Positions 24,775-31,220 of a stretch of 32,346 nucleotides of DNA are shown here, piece by piece. The notes beneath the pieces were generated by a model. The model was given only the letters and a program-made list of their open reading frames with translations, was not told where the DNA came from and searched no databases. The stretch's first letter is position 1. Each line of letters begins with the position of its first letter. The DNA comes from Bifidobacterium breve (GTDB taxonomy: Bacteria > Actinomycetota > Actinomycetes > S36-B12 > UBA5976): NCBI GenBank assembly GCA_945866135.1, contig CAMBGF010000007.1, forward strand, positions 1-32,346. The letters run 5' to 3'. Both the position numbers and the translations under genes were made by a program.

Positions 24775-25581
24775 ATGCGCGCAAAATTCTGGCTTATAGC
24801 CATAAGTGGAATCAGCTTTCTGGTTGCATTAATTATTGCTGCTCAAGTTTCAAGCTCATTTCAGAACTTATTTTCAAGCAGTTCCACTTCGGCAACCCAA
24901 ATTGGATGTCAGCAAACTATAACTATTGGCAAATCAGTAGCCGGTACAGAAATTGAAGCCTGCCAGATTGCGGGTTCTTCAATCGATTCGCAAAATGCTC
25001 TCCTTGTTATTGGCACGATTCACGGCAACGAACCAGATGGCATTCGAGTAGTGGATGAGTTGCTGAAGAATCCAGCTCCTGAAGGCACAGAAATTTGGGT
25101 TATACGCGACGGTAATCCTGATGGCTCAGAACTAGTAACAAGACGCAACGCAAACAAAGTCGACATAAATCGAAACTTTCCAATCAAGTGGCTGGCATCA
25201 GATCCAAGCCTTCGAACTTACAGCGGACCAAGTCCGGCCAGCGAGCCAGAGACTGTTGCACTAATGAACGCCGTTCAGAAAATTAAACCCACTCGGATCG
25301 TGGTTTTCCACCAGCCTTTTGACCAAATTGATTGCCCGCCCGAGCGAACCACGCAGATAAGCGATCGCCTATCTGGGCTAACTGGTTACCGCTCAGAATG
25401 TATTCCAGGAGAAAAATCTGGATCAGTTACCAACTCTTACACTGGAACTTTCACGATCTGGGTCAACAGTACATTTCCTAAAACTACAGCGCTTACTTTC
25501 GAACTGGGATTAACAACAATGGATGAGAAAATCAAAACTATTTCAAAAGCGCTTCGAACCATAGCCCCTGAGGTGCCATAA
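24775..25581 (+). CDS. Membrane-anchored M14 zinc carboxypeptidase-like protein (MpaA-like)
   Basis: The 268-residue protein starts with a signal-anchor or signal peptide (about 4-28, FWLIAISGISFLVALIIAAQ), so the enzyme faces outward. The M14 zinc set is complete: His83 and Glu86 in TIHGNEPDG, and His179 in VVFHQPF. The substrate-binding Arg/Asn region appears as DINRNFP, and the catalytic Glu is Glu243 in LTFELG. The small size and motifs resemble murein-peptide amidase MpaA and related short M14 enzymes, which cleave peptide or gamma-glutamyl-type bonds. Four cysteines in the mature part may form disulfides. It could release amino acids outside the cell for the adjacent importer, or trim cell-wall peptides. 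It appears leaderless. Confidence 0.82.
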   Translation: MRAKFWLIAISGISFLVALIIAAQVSSSFQNLFSSSSTSATQIGCQQTITIGKSVAGTEIEACQIAGSSIDSQNALLVIGTIHGNEPDGIRVVDELLKNPAPEGTEIWVIRDGNPDGSELVTRRNANKVDINRNFPIKWLASDPSLRTYSGPSPASEPETVALMNAVQKIKPTRIVVFHQPFDQIDCPPERTTQISDRLSGLTGYRSECIPGEKSGSVTNSYTGTFTIWVNSTFPKTTALTFELGLTTMDEKIKTISKALRTIAPEVP

Positions 25582-25600
25582 TTGCGCCTAGAGGTGCGTT

Positions 25601-27343
25601 GTGAAAATTTCTGATCATGAATTCATGTCAAGAGAATTGCCGCAAGGTAGTGCGCTAGTTGCCCAAGGTCGTGAACTAGGGAAGCAACTAACTATGGGCG
25701 TTAGTAATTTCTGTAAATTTCATGGAGTTAAATCTGAGCTCGAGTACAAACAGAAAATGGCTCGTGAAGGCAGAACTATGACCGCTCTAACTATCGGTTT
25801 AACTGACTGGCCAGAGACAAAAAAAGGTCTGCAATACATTCAGCAAGAATCTGCTGACCGGGGCTTTTACATTGACAGATTCATAATTGCGTTAGACAGA
25901 CGAATGGGTTTGCCAGCAGCTATGCGAGCCGCAGCAATAAAGGAAACAGGCCCGATGTTGAACTCTGATCAAGAGTGGCTGGAAGTGGCACAGTCCGTTC
26001 AAATCCAGCCCCACATGGGCGACATGATGATCGGTTCACCAGCATCACTTGATAACACTCGCAGGGCGCTTGAAGCTGGCGTAAATTACATTGGAAATCT
26101 GTCCCAGTTTGCTTGGAAATATCCAGGCTGGCCCGGCGATGATGTAGCGCAAATGAGTGAAGTTGTTACAGCCCTTGGTTTGATGGCGAGCAAGGCCGAT
26201 GAAGGCGCAGTTGTTCACTCGTATTTAGATGATGGCTTTCCGGCGCAGTTTGGTGATTATTCCTCATACCTAGGATGGGCAAAATTCGAGCGTTATGTTG
26301 TCGAGGATCTAATCGGGGCAAAATTAGCTCACGCTTACGGCGGGCTTACACATGACCCAATAACTAAAACCATTGTCACGATGGCAATTGAGTCACTTCG
26401 ACCAGATGATGTTTGCTCATCCTTTTACTTTGGTAACACGACGCACTACACGCAAAACATCGAGAGTAATTACGGCGTATTAGGTATTGACGTGCTTTAC
26501 ATGATGTTGGCAGATCGCCGCTTAAGAGCAGGTTCATCGATAATGCCCGTACCCGTAACTGAGGCAATTAGAGTGCCAACGCCTGAAGAAATTATCGACG
26601 TTCAAACTATTGCGCATAACACCAAGGCCAAACTTGATTCAATATACGCAGTTACAAATTGGCAATCCCTTGAGGCTACGAGCCAAGAATTAGTAGCGAA
26701 TGGAAATCGATTTTTCGATAATTTGATCAATGGATTGGCAGACCTTGGAACTGACATTAAAGATCCATTGCAACTCTTGCTCGCAGTGCGAAGGTTGGGG
26801 CCTAGCGCAATCGAAAAGAAATTTGGAGTAGGAACTCCTACCGAAGACCCACTTTTCGATGGCTACGAACCTCTGGTGCCCACTAATGTCTTGCAGGATT
26901 TTCTTGCTGAACGAACAAAAATTCGGGCAGCGGTTCGGCCAAGCAACTGGATTTTGAATAAATCTCACAAACCAGTAATTGCCTCCAGTGATGTTCATGA
27001 AATTGGCATGAGATTAGTTATCGATGCTGTTGAAAGCCTGGACATCAAGCCAGTAATCGGAACGGTTGGAATTGATCCCGATGAGTTAGCGGAACTTGCC
27101 CTGCAAGAAAATGCAACCGCCGTCTTAATCTCAACTCATAATGGAATGGCGCTAAGTTTTGCCCAGAATTTGCTTGCCGAACTTTTGCTCCGAGACATAT
27201 CGCCCCAGGTAATTATTGGTGGGCGCCTAAATCAGGAAATTGAAGGTTTCGACATGCCAGTTGATGTGACCGAAGAGTTAAAGGCTTTAGGAATAGATAT
27301 TTGCTTAGACCTGAAGGACCTCGCCAAAATAATTAAAAACTAA
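25601..27343 (+). CDS. Cobalamin-dependent mutase-like protein: glutamate mutase E-like catalytic region fused to C-terminal B12-binding domain
   Basis: The 580-residue protein has a C-terminal B12-binding domain (about 455-580) with the base-off/His-on signature DVHEIG (Asp464, His466, Gly469), then ISTHNG (Ser511) and IIGG (Gly540-541). The N-terminal 430 residues look like a TIM-barrel partner; VTEAIRVPTPEEI and the general layout recall the E subunit of glutamate (methylaspartate) mutase, but this is recognition from memory. Standard glutamate mutase keeps the B12 (S) and catalytic (E) parts on separate chains, so the single chain is unusual. The order (catalytic first, B12 last) resembles methylmalonyl-CoA mutase. 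GTG start with a weak GAGGTG site. It closes the transporter/aminotransferase cluster, suggesting carbon-skeleton rearrangement of an amino acid. No reactivating chaperone is seen. Confidence 0.75.
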   Translation: MKISDHEFMSRELPQGSALVAQGRELGKQLTMGVSNFCKFHGVKSELEYKQKMAREGRTMTALTIGLTDWPETKKGLQYIQQESADRGFYIDRFIIALDRRMGLPAAMRAAAIKETGPMLNSDQEWLEVAQSVQIQPHMGDMMIGSPASLDNTRRALEAGVNYIGNLSQFAWKYPGWPGDDVAQMSEVVTALGLMASKADEGAVVHSYLDDGFPAQFGDYSSYLGWAKFERYVVEDLIGAKLAHAYGGLTHDPITKTIVTMAIESLRPDDVCSSFYFGNTTHYTQNIESNYGVLGIDVLYMMLADRRLRAGSSIMPVPVTEAIRVPTPEEIIDVQTIAHNTKAKLDSIYAVTNWQSLEATSQELVANGNRFFDNLINGLADLGTDIKDPLQLLLAVRRLGPSAIEKKFGVGTPTEDPLFDGYEPLVPTNVLQDFLAERTKIRAAVRPSNWILNKSHKPVIASSDVHEIGMRLVIDAVESLDIKPVIGTVGIDPDELAELALQENATAVLISTHNGMALSFAQNLLAELLLRDISPQVIIGGRLNQEIEGFDMPVDVTEELKALGIDICLDLKDLAKIIKN

Positions 27344-27936
27344 AGCGAGAAACTTGGGTACTCATCAGTAACAAGTAAGAAGGCATAGCCATAAACCCGG
27401 TTCCAGTACTGGGTAACTCCTAAGAGCACCTCACCACTAAATGCTGGCATCTGTCCCGTGAAAAGAATCGTAATCCAAGTGAAAAGCAAAACAGCTAATC
27501 CGTAAAGAACATAAACCACACCAACGATGTAAAGCGGAACTGCAAGTAGCCATTTGACTAAGGGTAAGTAGCGATTTAACTTAGCGCCCCCATCAATTTC
27601 AGGAAACGTAATCTTTACGTCGTCACTTTCTTCGATTGAAGGATAACTGTCGTTGAGCACAAGGATGTAGGCAGTTACGCGAGTAGAAAGTGACAAGAGT
27701 GATTTATTAAATGCCAACGCGTAAGAGGGATAAATCCCTCTAAATACAAGTGCGAGTACAACTGGCATGAAAAGTAGGCCCACTAAGAAAGTTGAAGCTT
27801 CAGCAGAGCCGGACCACGCGGTGAAAGCTGATAGGAATATCGCCATCGGAACTACCAAGAATATGCGAAGCGCTACAGATTTCCGATCGCGATTCTCCAG
27901 TTGAACGGTAATGAAGGTTTCAATTTGAGTACTCAT
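27340..27936 (-). CDS. DUF4389 membrane protein
   Basis: The 198-residue protein is of unknown function. It has two N-terminal hydrophobic segments (about 22-42 and 48-68) and a pair near 125-160 (YLPLVKWLLAVPLYIVGVVYV, then VLLFTWITILFTGQMP). The C terminus YWNRVYGYAFLLVTDEYPSFSL is the characteristic end of the DUF4389 family, common in Actinobacteria. It is the only minus-strand gene in the window, and its stop codon overlaps that of the B12 protein by two bases (convergent). No terminator lies between them. Nothing ties it functionally to the cluster. Confidence 0.82.
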   Translation of the reverse strand: MSTQIETFITVQLENRDRKSVALRIFLVVPMAIFLSAFTAWSGSAEASTFLVGLLFMPVVLALVFRGIYPSYALAFNKSLLSLSTRVTAYILVLNDSYPSIEESDDVKITFPEIDGGAKLNRYLPLVKWLLAVPLYIVGVVYVLYGLAVLLFTWITILFTGQMPAFSGEVLLGVTQYWNRVYGYAFLLVTDEYPSFSL

Positions 27937-27944
27937 GCCTTCAC

Positions 27945-27950
27945 ATTATC
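27945..27950 (-). promoter_or_regulatory. Candidate -10 box for leaderless DUF4389 gene
   Basis: On the minus strand GATAAT ends eight bases before the ATG. The GAAGG in between is too close to the start to serve as a normal ribosome binding site, so a leaderless transcript is plausible. The -35 is weak. Confidence 0.35.
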
Positions 27951-28110
27951 CCTATGTCAGTGGAAGTCATTAATACTCGCAACCGTTGGTTTAGGTAACC
28001 TAGGCGCGAGTGAACATGTTCCATGGGTTATTACCAGAACTCTGGCACGGCGGTAGCGGGAGATTTTCTTGCCAGCAAATGGCACAGACTTAACCCTTTT
28101 TGTTTGCGTT

Positions 28111-28139
28111 TTGTAGGAATGCCTAAAAACTGGCAGAAT
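28111..28139 (+). promoter_or_regulatory. Candidate promoter of rpmE
   Basis: TTGTAG (28111-28116), 17 bases, CAGAAT (28134-28139). Transcription would start near 28146, leaving a leader of about 65 bases. The 274-base gap 27937-28210 otherwise holds the divergent DUF4389 promoter and no recognisable tRNA or small gene. Confidence 0.45.
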
Positions 28140-28147
28140 CAAGGGGT

Positions 28148-28188
28148 TGATCGGTTCACGTGCGGCATCCGAGCCTACGACCCGATCA
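28148..28188 (+). ncRNA. Structured 5' leader of rpmE (candidate L31 autoregulatory element)
   Basis: TGATCGG pairs with CCGATCA (7 bp), enclosing a small CGG-CAT-CCG hairpin, between the candidate promoter and the rpmE Shine-Dalgarno. L31 leaders that bind the ribosomal protein have been proposed in several bacterial groups, including Actinobacteria. Match to a published consensus could not be checked. Confidence 0.4.
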
Positions 28189-28210
28189 CGGTATTAATAA
28201 GGAGTAAGTC

Positions 28211-28420
28211 GTGCAGACTGGAATTCACCCAGAGTACGTGGAGACTGCAGTTAGCTGCGGTTGCGGAAACACATTCACCACTCGCAGCACCCAAAAGAAC
28301 GGCACAATTCACGCCGACGTATGCAGCGCTTGCCACCCGTTTTACACAGGTAAGCAGAAAATTCTTGATACTGGTGGCCGCGTAGCCAAGTTCGAGAAGC
28401 GCTTCGGTAAGCAGTCCTAA
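28211..28420 (+). CDS. rpmE: 50S ribosomal protein L31 (zinc-binding, C+ form)
   Basis: The 69-residue ribosomal protein begins [20 protein letters not shown], with the zinc-ribbon cysteines in CGCG and CSAC and the family motif [26 protein letters not shown]. Keeping the cysteines makes it the C+ (zinc) form rather than the zinc-independent paralogue. It bridges the subunits of the ribosome. GTG start with AAGGAG upstream. In many Actinobacteria it lies directly after rho; here about 10 kb separates them. Confidence 0.97.
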   Translation: MQTGIHPEYVETAVSCGCGNTFTTRSTQKNGTIHADVCSACHPFYTGKQKILDTGGRVAKFEKRFGKQS

Positions 28421-28426
28421 CTTTTT

Positions 28427-28475
28427 AAATGAGGTGTTGTCGTCGTCTTCGGATGATGACAGCGCCTCATTTTTT
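28427..28475 (+). terminator. Long UUCG-capped intrinsic terminator after rpmE
   Basis: AAATGAGGTG pairs with CGCCTCATTT, continued by TTGTCGTCGTC/GATGATGACAG around a TTCG tetraloop. The stem is about 21 bp with several G-U pairs and is followed by T residues. It lies seven bases after the rpmE stop and separates it from prfA. Confidence 0.93.
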
Positions 28476-28511
28476 ATACCGAAGTAAATTGTTACTAATT
28501 AAGGAAATCTG

Positions 28512-29594
28512 ATGGCGCAAGACTTCAACAAAGTCGATGCAATCGTTACTGAGCTCACTGGGCTTGAGACGAAGTTAAGCGACCCTGCAACTCATGGTGA
28601 TCCCAATGAAGCTCGGCGCATTGGAAAGCGTCATGCGGAATTAAAGCCAGTTGTTGCTAAGTATCGCGAGTACTTGCAATTACTCGACGATGAAAAAGTT
28701 GCGCGCGAAATGGGCGAGGAAGATGCTGCATTCTTAGCTGAAGCTGAGCAAATGGCAATTGCCCGAGATCTTGCTGCGGAAAAACTTCAAGAGATGTTGA
28801 TCCCGCGCGATCCCATGGATGGCAATGATGTAATCCTTGAAATTAAAGCCGGCGCTGGCGGCGAAGAATCTGCGCTGTTTGCTGGCGATTTAATGCGCAT
28901 GTATTTAAAGTATGCCGAGAAGCGTGGTTGGGCTACGCAAGTTTTAGAAGCAGAAGAATCAGACATGGGCGGCTATAAAGATATTGCAATAGCGGTTAAG
29001 TCAAAAGGTGTAGTTCCACCTGAGGATGCGCCATTTGCAAATCTTAAATTTGAAGGTGGAGTGCACCGGGTTCAGCGGGTTCCAGTAACTGAATCTCAAG
29101 GACGAATTCACACTTCTGCAGCAGGAGTATTAGTACTTCCTGAAGCTGAAGAAGTTGATGTCACCATTGACCCAAATGATTTGCGCATTGACGTATTTCG
29201 GTCTTCGGGTCCGGGTGGGCAAAGCGTTAACACTACTGACTCTGCGGTACGCATCACTCACATGCCAACTGGAATTGTGGTCTCGTGTCAGAATGAAAAA
29301 TCACAGCTACAAAATAAAGAATCAGCTATGCGAATTCTGCGCGCAAGAATGTTGGCTGCGGCGCAAGAGGCCGCCAATGCTGCAGCTTCTGATGTGCGAA
29401 AAAGCCAAGTTCGAACCGTTGATCGCTCCGAGCGAATTCGCACTTATAACTTTCCAGAAAATCGCTTAGCTGATCACCGGGTAGGTTTTAAAAGCAATAA
29501 TTTAGACGCCGTAATGAATGGTGATTTAGATCCCGTGATTAGTGCCTGCATCGAGGCAGACACTAAAGAGCGCCTGGCAACCTTCGGTGACTAA
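28512..29594 (+). CDS. prfA: Peptide chain release factor 1
   Basis: The 360-residue class I release factor reads UAA/UAG. The GGQ catalytic motif is at 235-237 in [17 protein letters not shown], and the stop-codon recognition tripeptide is PVT in [14 protein letters not shown], which marks RF1 rather than RF2. The length is standard, and the C-terminal [19 protein letters not shown] matches the family. A Shine-Dalgarno (AAGGAAA) precedes the ATG. prmC, whose product methylates this GGQ glutamine, follows after six bases. Confidence 0.98.
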   Translation: MAQDFNKVDAIVTELTGLETKLSDPATHGDPNEARRIGKRHAELKPVVAKYREYLQLLDDEKVAREMGEEDAAFLAEAEQMAIARDLAAEKLQEMLIPRDPMDGNDVILEIKAGAGGEESALFAGDLMRMYLKYAEKRGWATQVLEAEESDMGGYKDIAIAVKSKGVVPPEDAPFANLKFEGGVHRVQRVPVTESQGRIHTSAAGVLVLPEAEEVDVTIDPNDLRIDVFRSSGPGGQSVNTTDSAVRITHMPTGIVVSCQNEKSQLQNKESAMRILRARMLAAAQEAANAAASDVRKSQVRTVDRSERIRTYNFPENRLADHRVGFKSNNLDAVMNGDLDPVISACIEADTKERLATFGD

Positions 29595-29600
29595 TTAGCC

Positions 29601-30497
29601 ATGGCTGCCGTTACTGCACTTATTGATTCCGCAACTAAGTTGTTAGAACAAGCTGGTGTTTCAAGCCCGCAAGTTGATGCGCAGTTACTTCTGGCTCACA
29701 CAATTGGAGTCCAACGCTCGCAACTACTAACCGCCGATTCATTAACTTCGCAACAAGAGTTAGAGTTTGAAGCCCTGGTTGCTCGGCGCGCCAATCGCGA
29801 GCCGCTGCAACACTTAACTGGTGTGGCTCACTTTCGTCACATTTCACTCGCAGTTGGGCCAGGAGTGTTTGTACCACGGCCAGAAACAGAATTATTAGTT
29901 GAAGCTGCAATTGCGCATCTGAAAAACATTCCGCAACCACGACTTGTAGCCGACCTTTGTGCAGGTAGTGGCGCAATCGCTCTTTCACTTGCACTTGAGG
30001 TTCCTGGAACCACCGTGCATGCAGTGGAACTTTCCGATGCTGCAGTCAAGTGGCTAACACGCAATGTCAGTGAACATGCAGCCCAACTTGAGGCCGCAGG
30101 TTCACAAGTGATCATTCACCATGGCAATGCAGGGGATCGCGATTTACTGTCCGAATTTGCTGGAAAGTTTGCGGCAGTAGTTTCCAATCCGCCTTACATC
30201 CCAGATGCCATGATTCCCCGTGACCCAGAAGCTCGAGACCATGATCCGGCAATTGCGTTATTTAGTGGCGATGATGGATTAGCTGCAGCGCGCGATATTG
30301 TCTTGGTCGCAGGTGAGGCATTGGCTGCCGGTGGCTTCTTTGGAATGGAGCATGCCGACGTGCAAGGGGAGAGTATGCCAAATTTGCTCAATGAAATGAC
30401 GGGCATCTGGTCGCAAGTTAAAGATAATCAGGACTACAACAAACTTCCCAGATTTACCACTGCCCTTAGATCTGCGAATTCAGGCGTAGGAAGATAG
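29601..30497 (+). CDS. prmC: Release factor glutamine methyltransferase
   Basis: The 298-residue SAM-dependent enzyme methylates the GGQ glutamine of RF1/RF2. The N-terminal helical domain (about 1-80) is followed by VPRPETELLVE, the SAM motif DLCAGSGAIALSLA and the catalytic NPPY (196-199, in VVSNPPYIPD). Its position directly after prfA is the conserved arrangement. No anomalies are seen beyond a slightly long C-terminal tail. Confidence 0.97.
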   Translation: MAAVTALIDSATKLLEQAGVSSPQVDAQLLLAHTIGVQRSQLLTADSLTSQQELEFEALVARRANREPLQHLTGVAHFRHISLAVGPGVFVPRPETELLVEAAIAHLKNIPQPRLVADLCAGSGAIALSLALEVPGTTVHAVELSDAAVKWLTRNVSEHAAQLEAAGSQVIIHHGNAGDRDLLSEFAGKFAAVVSNPPYIPDAMIPRDPEARDHDPAIALFSGDDGLAAARDIVLVAGEALAAGGFFGMEHADVQGESMPNLLNEMTGIWSQVKDNQDYNKLPRFTTALRSANSGVGR

Positions 30498-30501
30498 TTC
30501 C

Positions 30502-31161
30502 ATGTCAGAAGTTTTCAAGGTTGATAAGCAAACATCCGTTGTGGATATTCAATTCGCAGTTGAGGCAGCTTTTACTGCGGTAAAAAATGGTGGCTTAGCC
30601 GTTATTCCAACTGACACCTCTTATGCCGTGATTTGCGATGCCTTCAATACCGCAGCTATTACAAAATTACGGATGGCAAAAAAACAAGTTTCTGATCTAG
30701 CCCTGCCCGTAGCAGCAGCTTCAATTGAAACCATTCGCGGCGTTGCAAATTTTTCAGTTGCCGCTAATGATTTAGCGTGCGCATTTTGGCCCGGCACATT
30801 AACTATTTTGACGGTTGCCCAAGATTCACTTTCTTGGAATTTAGGCCAACCGGGAACTGCGCTCGCAGTTCGGGTTCCACATAATGAGCTGGCGCTTGCA
30901 GTATTGCGTGAGATTGGTCCCACAGTCATGACGGGCGCGCAGCTTGCGGGGGAGGTAGCGATTCAGAATGTGGAACAAGCTAGGGCAGCTTTAGGTGAGT
31001 CAGTTGATGTCTATATAGATAGTGGGCAATTATCTGGCCAAGATTCAACGGTAATTGATGCCTCAACTGACCAAATCCGCTTGATTCGCAAGGGCGCACT
31101 AACTCTGGCGCAAATCCGCGCCATTATGCCTACAGTAATCGACGCTTCTGCATCCAACTAG
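30502..31161 (+). CDS. L-threonylcarbamoyladenylate synthase (TsaC/Sua5/YrdC family), divergent active site
   Basis: The 219-residue YrdC-domain protein probably makes threonylcarbamoyl-AMP for tRNA t6A modification. Supporting features are VIPTDTSYAVICDAF near residue 35, LACAFWPGTLTIL, LAVRVPHNELALAVL and DSTVIDAS. The first motif differs from the usual PTxTVYGLxxDA (Ser and Ala replace Val and Gly). The usual KGR of the KxR motif reads KKQ (60-62), so one active-site arginine appears missing. It lacks the extra C-terminal Sua5 domain. The conserved location after prmC supports the assignment; reduced or altered activity is possible. Confidence 0.85.
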   Translation: MSEVFKVDKQTSVVDIQFAVEAAFTAVKNGGLAVIPTDTSYAVICDAFNTAAITKLRMAKKQVSDLALPVAAASIETIRGVANFSVAANDLACAFWPGTLTILTVAQDSLSWNLGQPGTALAVRVPHNELALAVLREIGPTVMTGAQLAGEVAIQNVEQARAALGESVDVYIDSGQLSGQDSTVIDASTDQIRLIRKGALTLAQIRAIMPTVIDASASN

Positions 31162-31220
31162 TCAAGCCTTTAGACTTATGTCTTGCGCACCAGCGCTTCG
31201 AGTACCAAAGGTGAATAAAT

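Noticed and set aside
27937-28210. Possible tRNA or small RNA gene upstream of rpmE
   Set aside because: No cloverleaf, T-loop sequence or terminal CCA arrangement could be folded; only the rpmE leader hairpin was supported.
28023-28385. 120-residue plus-strand ORF overlapping rpmE
   Set aside because: It is in a different frame from L31, lacks motifs and covers the promoter and leader region; a shadow.
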